Source: Agapetus fuscipes (Eukaryota; Arthropoda; Insecta; Trichoptera; Glossosomatidae). From it: a stretch of 64,000 bases of DNA. Shown here piece by piece: positions 43,141 through 52,989 of the stretch. The position numbers were made by a program, and so were the translations under genes. Under the pieces are notes generated by a model. The model saw nothing but the letters and a program-made list of their open reading frames with translations, was not told the DNA's origin and made no database searches. The stretch is taken from NCBI GenBank assembly GCA_951799405.1, contig OX637350.1, positions 4,635,852 through 4,699,851 on the forward strand. The letters run 5' to 3'. How positions within the stretch are numbered: the stretch's first letter is position 1; each line of letters opens with the position of its first letter.

Positions 43141-44271
43141 TACACGGCTTTTGTGGATCTCGAGAAGGCTTTTGACTCGGTGGACAGAGGTATGATGTGG
43201 AAAGTACTCCTAAAGTACGGTGTGAACGGCAAGCTTCTGAATGGAATACGCGCTATCTATGAAAATAGTTTGGCGTGTGTAAGAGTGGATGGTAAATGTA
43301 GCGAATGGTTTGATGTTTACAAGGGAGTACGACAGGGGTGTGTAATGAGTCCGTGGTTATTTAACATAATCATGGACAATTGTATGAAAGAAGCAGAAAT
43401 TTCTCATTATGGTGTGAAAGTGGGTGAGACGAATGTTGGAGTTCTTCTCTATGCTGACGATGCCGTAGTGTTGGCTGATACAGCGGAGGAGCTCCAGATG
43501 ATACTCACCAAAATGAATGATGCTTTTAGTAAGAACGGTTTAAAAGTGAATGCCAGTAAGACGAAAGTATTAGTGTTTGACAGGACTGAGGAATGCGAGG
43601 AAATTGAGATAAGACTGAATGAAACAAGAGTGGAGGTCGTGAAAGAATTTGATTATCTGGGAAGCAAGTTTGAGTCGAATGGGAAATTGACGAAAGAATT
43701 GGAAAAGCGTGCTAGTAGAGGAAGAAGTGTAATGGGAACGATTGGAAGAATTGCAAGAAATAGGAAACTTACGAAGAATATGAGATTGGCGGTCCACAAT
43801 GGTATATTGGTTCCGACATTGATGTATGGAAGTGAGGCGTGGACAGTTAATGAATGTGAGCTGAGTAAAGTATGTACGGTTGAAATGGCTTACCTGAGAG
43901 CAATGGCTGGAAAAACACTGAATGATAGAGTACGTAATGATTGGGTGATGAACGAGTGTGGTATAAAAGAGAATATGAGAATGAAAGTACAAAAAAGTAC
44001 GATGAGATGGTTCGGACATCTCGAAAGAATGGATGATGAACGACTAACGAAGAAAGTGTACAAAGGAAATGTCAGAGGAAAGCGCGGAAGGGGAAGGCCG
44101 AGGAAAGAATGGTTAGACCAAATAGGTGAGATTGCGAAAGAATGGAACCTGCAGAGTGAAAATAAGAGAAGAGTATGTATGAAAAAGGTGATGAATATTG
44201 AGGAAATGAAAGTGGTTTGTAAGGACAGAAAAAAGTGGAGGCGCATCTGCGGAGGTACCGGCCACCCCTAG
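42991..44271 (+). CDS. Reverse transcriptase fragment of RTE-like LINE
   Basis: The open frame has 426 codons, of which roughly the first 50 are unrelated upstream DNA; the LINE part starts near residue 51. RT motif A is FVDLEKAFDSV (about 54-64) with the first catalytic Asp. Motif B is GVRQGCVMSPWLFNIIMD. Motif C is LLYADDAVVLA (152-162), containing the catalytic YADD. Motif D is GLKVNASKTKVLVF and motif E is DYLGSKF. The C-terminal region has the conserved RWFGHLERM, then KRGRGRPRKEWLDQIGEIAKEW and a basic end, as in RTE-clade ORFs. Normally it would copy element RNA at a nicked target; here the N-terminal half is absent. Clade assignment is by motif style only. Confidence 0.85.
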   Translation: MALPPGKLLLSFCILLFSFFYSNSNIMFHSTKQTNSSRYNAFLCTLSSLIYTAFVDLEKAFDSVDRGMMWKVLLKYGVNGKLLNGIRAIYENSLACVRVDGKCSEWFDVYKGVRQGCVMSPWLFNIIMDNCMKEAEISHYGVKVGETNVGVLLYADDAVVLADTAEELQMILTKMNDAFSKNGLKVNASKTKVLVFDRTEECEEIEIRLNETRVEVVKEFDYLGSKFESNGKLTKELEKRASRGRSVMGTIGRIARNRKLTKNMRLAVHNGILVPTLMYGSEAWTVNECELSKVCTVEMAYLRAMAGKTLNDRVRNDWVMNECGIKENMRMKVQKSTMRWFGHLERMDDERLTKKVYKGNVRGKRGRGRPRKEWLDQIGEIAKEWNLQSENKRRVCMKKVMNIEEMKVVCKDRKKWRRICGGTGHP

Positions 44272-44294
44272 TGGAACGGCGGCAGGATACAGTA
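43141..44294 (+). mobile_element. RTE-like LINE, 5'-truncated, long open RT frame
   Basis: The element starts abruptly inside the reverse-transcriptase domain and ends at GGCGGCAGGATACAG after the ORF stop at 44,269. The endonuclease and the first RT motifs are missing, so it cannot move on its own. An uninterrupted frame and close similarity to other stubs indicate a comparatively young insertion. Its 3' end is represented at least eight times in the window. Confidence 0.88.
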
Positions 44295-44454
44295 ACAGAT
44301 CTATTCTTTCAAGATGCCCTAAAAGCTTCCTACATCCATATTCCAATACAATGCTCTCCTTTGTAGATCCTGCACGTGATGGATGCTACTATTAAAAAAG
44401 GATCTTGACACTTTAAAATCAGCTTAATGTATCCATAGACATATTTTAGTCGGT

Positions 44455-44697
44455 GTTATGGCCGAGGGGGCCAAGTGGGCTGATCTTTCTTGCGTGTTTA
44501 GAATAGAACAACGTTGGTTCGATCCCCGCCTGGGTCATTTGACCATAACTTTGACCCTAGTTTAACAGATGTTATTGGGTACTTATTAATATTAAATTCA
44601 TTAAAATAATCAATGATGAATTAATAATTTATGATATTAATACCTGTTTCTGGCAAGGGAAAGAGGTTGGTGTATTGCATTCCTCTTCACAAATCTG
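44455..44697 (+). mobile_element. T3 tRNA-related SINE
   Basis: Head GTGTTATGGCCGAGGGGG with the B box GGTTCGATCCCC; the long spacing between boxes suggests a tRNA with a large variable arm. Body ACCATAACTTTGACCCTAG, then ACCTGTTTCTGGCAAGGG and GTGTATTGCATTCCTCTTCA. Confidence 0.75.
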
Positions 44698-45001
44698 CTT
44701 TCTGAGAAGAAAATATACATTTCAAAGTTGGAAGCGAATGCCTTCAAAAATATATATTTATTTTTTAAATAAGAAAGCCTATTAAATGTTCAAAGAAAGG
44801 GAACCGTTTCTTTTATAAATTATCTCTTTTATTTTTCGCATAGCAACAATCCCATTGTGTTGTCTCTTTGTATCTCTTCTCGAAGAAAAATCCGGGATAA
44901 GCTTATTTTTATCGTTCTCAAATACCAAATGTGACCTTTGTTAAAAAATACAAGAAACATTTTTTAGGCCTACCATTATGCTTAGCCTTCCCATATTGTG
45001 T
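44698..45001. other. Unannotated stretch
   Basis: AT-rich spacer between the T3 SINE and the GACA-type element. Confidence 0.4.
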
Positions 45002-46095
45002 GCAGTTCCATGATAGAACGACACAGTTACATAACGACTCATGACATAACGACACATGACAGAACGATACAATGACAGTACATCACATGACAAAACATCA
45101 TTATGACAAAAACAACACAGGAAAGTACATTAGAATGACAAGACTAAACGTCACATAACAAAACATCATATACCTTAAAAATAACATACCATTAACGGCA
45201 CGTGAAAAAACAACACAAAACATAAGGCTTGAAAGGAAAACAACATACCATTAACGGCACATGAAAAAACAAAACAAAAGGCTTGAACATAAAATAATGC
45301 AAGATATTTCCACCGCAAAAAATAAACAAACTTAAACAGTTATTTGGCTAATAGGTCGGTATGAGGTTGACCATCTATGCTATAAAAACTTGGTTCACTT
45401 TGCCAATGACACCCCTGCTTCAGTGGTTGTAGGGCTTATGTTTATTTGAGTTTTGGGTTTGAATGTTAAACCTTGTATGCGGCATGTATAAGCGCTACCT
45501 TATATGTGTCTGCTTGTTGGCATAAATTTAAAATGAATCCTAAATGTAATATATGTTTGTGGATTAGATTAGATTAGATAATCGAGGGGAATGATAAATT
45601 ACACGGTTTGTCAAAGGTAAGGTTTTAATTACTTCGAATGGACGAGTACATTATAATGACTATTATTTACTATTTTGTTATTTATTTCATGGTCGTAGAA
45701 AAAGTATTGTATACCACTGCACGTAATTAGTCTTTGTAACACTCTTGCTGTCTATTGTGCCATTTGGCTGCGCCTCATGGCACAAACATTTTTTCAAACA
45801 CAGACATTTTTTACATTAACTTAGAATCATTCAAAGATCTAGTTAAAGAGTTCCTCCCAGCTTGTTAATGACTGTGTGAGGGTGCACTGTAATAAGGGAA
45901 ACCTGTTGTGCACAAAAAAAAAAAAAAAAAAAACTAGCACTCGTGTTACAAAGACTATCATTACTAGACAGTGGCATAAATAACTATTAAATACGATGTA
46001 AGTACTGTCATTGTGATGTTCTGTCATGTGTTGTTCTGTCATGTGTTGTTCTTTCATATTGTGTCGTTTTGTCACTGCGCCGTTCTAACTGTCAC
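45002..46095. mobile_element. GACA-type long inverted-repeat element, copy 1
   Basis: The left end (GTTCCATGATAGAACGACAC, then GACACATGACAGAAC-like units to ~45,180) is mirrored by the right end (GATGTTCTGTCATGTGTTGT ... TGTCACTGCGCCGTTCTAAC). Both termini consist of degenerate 13-15 bp direct units. The interior holds a RepA copy and an A-run at 45,915. No transposase is seen. Confidence 0.65.
45343..45580 (+). repeat. RepA copy with internal deletion
   Basis: TTTCAGTGGTTGTAGGGC shows loss of the GGAAGG..GGCAAGAG block. Tail TTAGATTAGATTAGATA. Nested in the GACA-type element. Confidence 0.75.
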
Positions 46096-46490
46096 CATTG
46101 TGTAGGTACACGCACAAAAAGGATGTAGGTAGATTTATTATTTAAAAAATAATTATCCAGAGATATTTCGCGTAGCAATTTTTTTATCGATACAGATTTG
46201 CCGGGCTCATGGAAATTAATCAGAATTCAATTATGGTTTAGTAGCGTATGGCGTATATATAAAAATGTTATTTCACGGTTGACATCGTTAAACGATAGCT
46301 AACGTTCTGAACATACTTATGAGCCGTAAAGATTTTAGGACCAAAGGCGACAATCTAGGGTTTTGTTTTAAAAATCAGATAAATTTATGGAAACACTTAT
46401 TTTTATTGATACCCCGTACATTTTACTTTTATTATTTTATTAAGTTATTGTTTGTTTTATATGGTAAAATGCAGTTATTTATTATTTGTG
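46096..46490. other. Unannotated stretch
   Basis: A segment at 46,345-46,400 (GGCGACAATCTAGGGTTTTG) resembles 60,380-60,430 (GGCGGCAACCTAGGGTTAT), a minor repeat. Confidence 0.4.
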
Positions 46491-46694
46491 TTCCTTGACT
46501 AATTGGTTTGTATGAGGTTGACGACTCATACTATAAAAATATTAATTTTAGCAATGTTACCCCAGTTTCAGGGAAGGTCGGCAAGAATTGCAGGACTTGT
46601 TTTCAATAGAGATTGGATTTTTATGTTGTCCTTGGGGGAATGCATGTAATATGAATCTTAAATTTAATGTATCTTTGCATCTTAGATTATAGAT
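46491..46694 (+). repeat. RepA copy with internal deletion
   Basis: Lacks the palindrome region (TTTTATGTTGTCCTTGGGGG is a fusion); head TTCCTTGACTAATTGGTTTG. Confidence 0.7.
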
Positions 46695-46994
46695 AATAGA
46701 CAAAGAATGACATTTTCTGTGTATCGATTTCTAGTTGGTGGCTTTTGGTCTTATCAGACTCATACATGTGCAAGTTTCGATGATTTTTTAAACAGATTGA
46801 GTATGTGTGTTAGTTTACAAAAATACCATGAATTTTAAATGAATATATTAAATTCATTTTTTTAATTAACTTTCACAAAGCTACTGCTGAAAATCTGGGT
46901 GAATTTAAGCCAAACAAGCACTGGGGGGACGAGGTGCACGTTCTATGAGTATTATCATGATGTCCATTACGCAGCTCAATGGATGTTTTATCTT

Positions 46995-47149
46995 TGTGAT
47001 GTACTCGAAGAAACTCAACTACAGACTTTACCAGAAAAATGCACGGAAACTAAAGCAGCGTCTGTAGTGAGAGTTTTAGTTTCTATATATTGGTAGTAAA
47101 AGTAAAAGGTAAAAGTTAAAAGGAACGTATAGTTTTATACTTGCAGTTG
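46995..47149 (+). repeat. RepF copy
   Basis: GCACGGAAACTAAAGCAGCG, AGTGAGAGTTTTAGTTTC and GAACGTATAGTTTTATACTT. It ends exactly where the next RepA begins. Confidence 0.5.
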
Positions 47150-47410
47150 TTCCTTGACTTATAGGTTGTTATGCGGCTGACCACCCATAATGTAAAAATT
47201 GGTTCACTTTGCCAATGTCACCTCTGTTTCAGGGAAGGACGGCAAGAGTTGCAAGGCTTATGTTCATTTGAGATTGGGTTTTTATATTGTAGGTCCACAT
47301 GCGGCATGTGTTAGCGCGAAATTATACATATCTGCTTGTGGGAATGCATTTAATATAAAACTTAAATGATATATATCTTTGCAGCTTAGATTAGATTAGA
47401 TTAGATTAGT
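47150..47410 (+). repeat. RepA reference copy
   Basis: Probably the most complete copy in the window. Blocks in order are the head TTCCTTGACTTATAGGTTG, GGTTCACTTTGCCAATGTCA, GGGAAGGACGGCAAGAGTTG, the palindrome CACATGCGGCATGTG, GTTAGCGCGAAATTATAC, CTGCTTGTGGGAATGCATTT, CTTTGCAGC and (TTAGA)n. Variable tail length and many 5'-truncated copies with intact 3' ends point to LINE-assisted retrotransposition. A weak B-box-like GGTTCACTTTGCC is the only Pol III hint; no RNA parent was recognised. Classification is open. Confidence 0.85.
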
Positions 47411-47677
47411 AGTGGCACTTTGATGTCTCACCAGTCACCACTTGAGAAAAGAATGGTGACGCGCCCTTCGGTTCCATGGTAGAACGACACAGTGGCAAAA
47501 CGACACATGTCATGGCGACATATGACAGAACGACACATGACTGAACATCACAATTACAGTACATCACAGTGACAAAAAATCACAAGACAAAACAGAACAT
47601 ACCATAAACGGAACATGAAAAAAACATTACATGTTCTGTTTTAGTTAATTTTTATTTGAAATAAAATGGTTTTGTGA

Positions 47678-48086
47678 AGAGGAATGCAATGCACCAACTT
47701 ATTCTGCCTGGCCAGAAACAGGTATTACTATAATCAATTATTAATAATTCATTCTGGTATATTTGAATAGATTTTTAATTGATAATAGCCCAATGACACA
47801 GGGCTGGAAGTCTCATCACCACGGTAATTCTTATCTACCGAATATCGGTAATATTTATATAAAGACCTGCCAACCCAAGATGGCCGCAATGGAACAGCTG
47901 ATTAGTCTTCATACAAATATTATAGATATTTGGTAGGTAGGAATTACCGTGGTGATGAGACTTCCAGCACTGTTGAACCAGGGTCAAAGTTATGTGCAAT
48001 GAACCCAGCCAGGGATCTAACCAGCGTTATTCTATTCCAAAAACGCTAGAAAGATCGGCCACTAGAACCCCTCGCCCATTACACCG
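47678..48086 (-). mobile_element. T3 SINE split by a MITE
   Basis: The minus strand runs from the head (TGGGCGAGGGGTTCTAGTGG; B-box-like GGTTAGATCCC) to CAAAGTTATG's complement. It is interrupted at 47,972-47,799, then resumes with TGTCATTGGGCTATTATCAA and ends TTGGTGCATTGCATTCCTCT. Confidence 0.75.
47799..47972. mobile_element. hAT-like MITE
   Basis: CAGGGCTGGAAGTCTCATCA and, at the other end, its complement starting CAGTGCTGGAAGTCTCATCA form ~50-base inverted termini. CAG-type ends resemble hAT elements. The flanks do not show a clean 8-bp duplication. The centre includes AAGATGGCCGC and CAGCTGATT. Confidence 0.75.
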
Positions 48087-48232
48087 ATAAGGTATGTGAT
48101 GTACTGTCATTGTGATGTTCTATCATGGGTCGTTCTGTCATGCATTGTTCTCTAGTGTGTCGTGCTGCCATATGTCGTTATGTCATGTATCGTTTTGTCA
48201 CTGTGCCTTTCTTTCCCTTCAACCGCGCCCTT

Positions 48233-48526
48233 CCAAGCGCCAGACGGCTTCTAAACATACACAATATCCTATGCAGTATGATTTCTATATTATGCTTCCA
48301 TTTTCGTATTTTGTACGGTTAACTCTTGAGACAAAACTTGCAGCAAATAAGCCGGCAGACTTTGGGTTATTTTTATAAAATAAAACTTGTAACTTACATA
48401 CTTATAGATTTGTCAATCTGTTCCTCTGTGGAGTGCTCGCTAGTTTCATCTTGAGACAAGATTTGAAGCAAATAAACCAAAAGACGTAGGATATACATTA
48501 AATTCATATGAATACATTAAAATATA
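48233..48526. other. Unannotated spacer
   Basis: Nothing recognised. Confidence 0.4.
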
Positions 48527-48697
48527 CGTTTTATATTTAATGTATGCCCCCAAGCAGACACTCACAAGTTTGCGTTTACACATTCCGCATGTGTAGGTAC
48601 ATACAAAAAAAAGAAACATATCTCAAATGAAGTAACTCTTGCCGGCCTTTATTGACGCAGGGATAACTTTGGCAAAGTGAACCTTTTTTCTACAGAA
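48527..48697 (-). repeat. RepA copy, old
   Basis: Middle part only, diverged: CCCAAGCAGACACTCACAAG, CACATTCCGCATGTG, GCAAAGTGAACC complement side. Confidence 0.6.
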
Positions 48698-49742
48698 CTT
48701 GTTGCTTATTCGAATGTGCTAAAAGACGTTGAATTATTAAAAATAATTCCTACAAAATACAAAATATTCATACGCCCAAATTGCATTGTGGAAGAGAATT
48801 TTATTTTTGCAAGTCCGAACGCAACATTTCGTTGAATGTCTTGTTGAAAATCGAACTCTCGCTCACTGGCTTTGAACGCAAGCTGCCAACTGAGCTTTTG
48901 ACCGAACGGAAACCTTTCTTGAAAAAAGAAGTTTCTTAATCCCGAAAGAGTATATACAGATAAATGTTTATCTTCTTTATCTGCCATTGCAAAAACTGAG
49001 ATATTTTTGGATTACCTATCATAGATTCTTTTACGCTCAATCTGGATTCAAAATAGATTCCTGTCATCCTGTAGTGCACTCTCGAGTGGAGCATAAAAAT
49101 GACAGTATCTCTGAAACTGTCACTTTATATTTCTAAAGTGAAAAGAGGCGACGAGTGAAGTAAGATAGAGTGGGTATTGAATTTTGACACAGCCCTGCAC
49201 TTACCACTCTGAAATCTCACAAATATAAATCTTTCGCAGAGGTAAGAATCTTTATTGGAATTTTTGAGTAAGAAAAAGAAAACAACAGTAAAAAAATAAA
49301 TACCTTCTCCCTAGAAACCCGCTCATGTGACATCAATTTTTTTTTCTACTTTGGTATTTGTTACAAGCCCATTAAACTTTATTATTTCTATGGTATTCAG
49401 GATGTTTGAAAATAGTTGTTTTATTCCTGAGTGGCGATAATAATAATGTTGGGTATTTGATCGTCCTGTTGACTTTCGGCCGGAAGCCTGGAAGGACCGC
49501 GGCAGAAAGGAGACGATTCCCGGTTGGCGTAAGAGGGTGGGGCCGAACCGGAAAGTGGGGAGGGAACGATGTATAATAAATAGCTTCGATACCTCCATCA
49601 ATACCCAACGATACCTATAAACATCGATATAACGATAAAATGAAGACGTTCAATTTCTATCCATCTTAATTACCTACTCTTGACACGAGTATTGGCCATC
49701 TTCTTCTTTTTTATTTTTATTTCATACAAAATATTGCATTTT
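48698..49742. other. 1-kb stretch without recognised elements
   Basis: Minus-strand open frames of about 90 codons (48,987-48,706 and 49,601-49,323) show no domain or splice support. I see no gene here, but cannot exclude one. Confidence 0.35.
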
Positions 49743-50077
49743 ATTAGGTTGGTATGCGGCTGACCACCCATGCTGTAGAGTGTAGAAAATGGTTCACTTT
49801 TCCGATGTCAACACTGTTTAAGGGAAGGTCGGCAATAGTTGCATGATGTATTGTATCGTTTATGTTCATTTGAGATTTGGGTTTTTATATTGTAAGTCCA
49901 CATGCGGCATGTTTAAGCTCGAACTTATACGTGTCTGCATGTGAAAATGCGTATTATCTATAATCTAAGTTACAAAGATATATAAACATTTAAAGCTCAT
50001 ATAAAATGCATGCTCACAAACAAACCTGTGTATCATGTGAATCCGCAATGTTACATATCTTTGCAACTTAGATTAGA
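49743..50077 (+). repeat. RepA copy with a second RepA end nested inside
   Basis: Plus-strand RepA 49,743-49,954 resumes at 50,032 and ends TTAGATTAGAT. The ~77 bases between are the 3' end of a minus-strand RepA (TCTATAATCTAAGTTACAAA), i.e. a 5'-truncated copy inserted into an older one. Confidence 0.8.
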
Positions 50078-50149
50078 TGTGCATTTAGAATGTATAGGTA
50101 GGTACATACGCTCAAAAATTAACTCTGCAGAAATTTAAACATACAACTT

Positions 50150-50435
50150 TTTTTCGACGGGCGAACATCACACTTGTATGGAAATAAGGTCCTTAGCAAC
50201 AAAATATTTGTTTGCCTTTTCCTAAGCAACCCGGCCGTGTAATTATGAGGTCCGCAGGTGAATTGGCAATAATAAATAAGTAGACAATATTGTGTCGTTA
50301 GCCGGTCGGATTGCCAGGGATAATGTACACAAATATTTTTTAATTGGTTGCTAAGGACGTTATAGTCCTATCCAAGGCTGCCGTTTGCTTACTATCAAAA
50401 AGTTCCAAATTTAAAAATGATCAGATTTCATTTTG
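50150..50435. mobile_element. GAGGTC-family elements in inverted pair
   Basis: 50,157-50,245 (GTCCTTAGCAACAAAATATT, AAGCAACCCGGCCG) is an inverted, diverged copy of 50,246-50,400 (TGAGGTCCGCAGG ... GGTTGCTAAGGAC). The right terminus is eroded. Confidence 0.6.
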
Positions 50436-50902
50436 TCTATGACTATGTCAATTCATGGGCGTCTCTTATAATATACATTTAGGTGTTCCTCATTGAGTTA
50501 TATACATATTACTCAATGGTGTTCCAATAAGTGTCATGTTTTTGTTAAATACCCTTCTGCTAAGTTTTCAACATGGCGTTTGAGCCAATTTGCACCTGTC
50601 AATGCACCTGTCATAATTTTAAGCATATTTTTAATAGTAAAGTAATATCGTGCCATGTATCTTGTGTAAAAAATATAATGATTGTAAATTATAATTTGTA
50701 ATAAATGCATACCTAATATTGTATAAAGGGTTTCTTTCTGTATTCTTTTCAAATCAACTACCTACAAAAATATAGTTTCTGTCAATATATGAAAAAAGCT
50801 GACGTGATGTAACTCAGTTAAACATATCTTCCTAAATTATGAATCGGGGGTCTTTTTTGTAACTCGATGTTACAATCAAAAGTAAAAAAAAATCACACGA
50901 CC
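50436..50902. other. Unannotated stretch
   Basis: Nothing recognised. Confidence 0.4.
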
Positions 50903-51227
50903 AAAGGTCCATCCAGCCTTACAGCAACTGGGTCTAGCTTGAGAATTGGCGCTTAGCAAGCTCGTAAAAAGGTCGATAGCTCAATTGGTAGAATGCTTGC
51001 ATTCCATGCCGAGAGCAAGGGTTCGATCTCAAGGTTTACTCAGCCTTCACAAGAAATGAGAACCAGCCCCCCCGTGAGCTGGGAAACCCCCACTTCAACT
51101 GAAAGTGGTTGGTGTGAGGATGGCCCCCTTACCTGTAAAAATAAATAGGTCCCGAAGCGCCACATGGACCCCTTCGGGGATAACGCAGTCAAGAAGTTAC
51201 ACTTTATGTGTAGCTTAGTTGCGTTTA
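50903..51227 (+). mobile_element. T1-T2 dimeric SINE, 5'-truncated
   Basis: T1 body end (GTCCATCCAGCCTTACAGCA) runs through AGCAAGCTCGTAAAAAG into the T2 head (GGTCGATAGCTCAATTGG, GGTTCGATCTC). Part of the body is deleted; ends TATGTGTAGCTTAGTTGCG. Confidence 0.82.
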
Positions 51228-51589
51228 GGTACAACACTTCAACGAAAAGTAAATATGTACTAACTCATGTATTGTTCCCTCTTATCTTATTATTATAAGT
51301 CATTTCGTAATAATAAGTACCTACTCATTATTATTGATGTTAGAAGTTCAAGAATCAAATAAGAAGCATTTAACTGTCAGTAGGTGACCGATGGGCATTC
51401 AGAAGTTCAAATTCTTGGTCCTGTCAATGTCATTTTGAAGTGGTAGTGCAATGGAAAATCGAACCCAGCGGAATGCACTACAGACCTGTCCACACAACAC
51501 CCGAGTGGATAAATTACTAAACATAAGCTAATAACCACTAACAATATGGTAAATTTTATTTTTAAAAGCTGAGACAGAGCGGTGTGTGT

Positions 51590-52420
51590 GCAGAGCATAA
51601 TACGGTGTTGAGCAGTGTTGCCGGCTCGCCCCGCCTACCGCGGCGCCACCGTGATGTGTGTACGAACTGCACTACTACACAGCGTTGCCAAACCTCTCCG
51701 CTCGTCTCTTTCCGGCAAACACGAACACTGTTTTATCTCCCTCACCTCGCTGGCTTTTCACATGCCGTCTCGCTTCCGCCCGAGCGCTCCTTCCTTATTC
51801 CTGTCTCTTTCCGTTCCGTGTGCTTTGCAACGCCGCCCAGTCAGTTCTGTTGAGAGAGGTGCTCGCGGAGCACTTTTTTCCTGATTATCCGAGCTACTTT
51901 ACTTAGTTTTACTGTTTACATTTGATATTTCTCACAGTGAATCACAGTTTAAGCTTACGAATCTCATTGGATATGGATAAGGGATAAAGTGCGGATATTT
52001 TGAGTGTTCGTTGTGTTTGTTTTTATTTGAATCGAGTCCGTTGGTTGGGTTGGGAATGCTTGTGATCATCGTTTGAGTGTGTTGTGGTCGGAGGCTTTGT
52101 TGTATCATTTTGATGGGATCTGATGGGATTCTGTGAAGCGGGGAGGTGTAGGGATGCCCTGTCGTGTCTCAGGGGAGATAAAAGTATCCGTGGGGGGCGC
52201 GGTGCGGCAGCCGGTCTTTGTTTACATGGTGGCCCAGGTGAATGCCACCGATCGATCTCCCCCGCGGATCGCGCCCGATCAACAAGTCCTCCGGACCACG
52301 TGCGTCTCCAACGGTCATCGCCACCCAGTCGTGATAATCACCAACCGTCAAACCCGTAACCTGGCGTGCGCGTACTCCATTGTGCAAGTGCAGCACAACC
52401 TGCCCGACTATCCCCCAACC
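51590..52420 (+). promoter_or_regulatory. GC-rich promoter and 5' exon region of plus-strand gene
   Basis: Base composition shifts sharply from the AT-rich surroundings, CpG dinucleotides are frequent and no repeat is present. An initiator-type TCAGTT lies at 51,841-51,846 (A at 51,843) without a TATA box. A good donor (CAG/GTGAAT) is at 52,237/52,238. The next exon's acceptor is at 52,732. I read this as the first exon, mainly 5' UTR. The exact start site and first intron are inferred. Confidence 0.55.
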
Positions 52421-52513
52421 TCACCGAATGCATGGAATATTATAGCATCCGTATTTACTGCAATGAAAAATATGTTGATATCCGTACAATCTATGCTTCA
52501 CTGTAACATATAA
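52133..52513 (+). CDS. GC-rich open frame, possible first-exon coding or upstream ORF
   Basis: A 126-codon frame from ATG 52,133 (second ATG at 52,154, MPCRVSGEIKV). Its first ~95 codons are in GC-rich DNA and the remainder in AT-rich DNA. No domain is recognised. If the CAG/GTGAAT donor at 52,237 is spliced to the acceptor at 52,732, this frame would meet TGA at once and act only as an upstream ORF. A second overlapping frame (52,123) and an antisense frame of similar length weaken the coding case. Confidence 0.25.
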   Translation: MKRGGVGMPCRVSGEIKVSVGGAVRQPVFVYMVAQVNATDRSPPRIAPDQQVLRTTCVSNGHRHPVVIITNRQTRNLACAYSIVQVQHNLPDYPPTSPNAWNIIASVFTAMKNMLISVQSMLHCNI

Positions 52514-52659
52514 ATTATTGTCTTGCAAGTGAGATCGGTTGATAAACTGAAATGTTGTATTAAAACTTTTTTCATATATAAAGTTTTGTTTCGGAAGTTT
52601 TAAACCTAACACTATCCATTTTACTGCAATAGCATTCTATGCATTTCGTCAGGTAACGA

Positions 52660-52716
52660 TGAGGTCCGAACAGTGACGACGTTTACTTTCATGCCCTTTT
52701 CAATGTTCTGACCTCA
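52660..52716. mobile_element. 57-bp GAGGTC-type mini-MITE next to splice acceptor
   Basis: TGAGGTCCGAACAGTG and CAATGTTCTGACCTCA are near-perfect inverted termini around ~25 bases. It ends 16 bases before the acceptor AG. Confidence 0.65.
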
Positions 52717-52906
52717 CTAGTTTTGGTTTCAGTGAACACAAAGTTTGAAGTGCGTTTGTGAGGATACCCAGCAGTGAATAACTTGTGTAGTGCATCACTC
52801 GGTTATCTTGAAGTGTTGTGCTTTGGCTCGCTGCTCTATTGGTTGCGTGCTCCAGCGATGGTAGTGAACCGTGGTGGGCGGACGTGTCGCCTTTGCGGGT
52901 GATGGG

Positions 52907-52958
52907 ATGTCCTTGGGCGGCGACATGCCGCAGCAGCCGCAGGAGCTGCAGCAGCAGC

Positions 52959-52989
<31 letters not shown>

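Larger units (their letters stand above)
47452..48232. mobile_element. GACA-type long inverted-repeat element, copy 2, with nested insertions
   Basis: Left terminus 47,465-47,640 (GTTCCATGGTAGAACGACAC, GACATATGACAGAACGACAC) is mirrored by 48,085-48,225 (GATGTACTGTCATTGTGATG ... TTTTGTCACTGTGCC). Between them lies a minus-strand T3 SINE, which in turn contains a hAT-like MITE: three levels of nesting. Confidence 0.7.

Noticed and set aside
43570..44246. Long minus-strand open frames opposite the RT gene
   Set aside because: Antisense shadows of the reverse-transcriptase frame.
47150..47410. RepA as a Helitron
   Set aside because: The TC-like start and CTTAG end were tempting, but there is no hairpin before the end, and tails vary in repeat number as in retroposons. 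Left unclassified.
47395..47410. Telomeric (TTAGG)n DNA
   Set aside because: The tail unit is TTAGA/GATTA in two to five copies at RepA ends, not the insect telomere repeat.
52169..52396. Minus-strand 75-codon frame in the GC-rich exon
   Set aside because: GC-rich DNA gives few stops on either strand; no domain or splice support on the minus strand.
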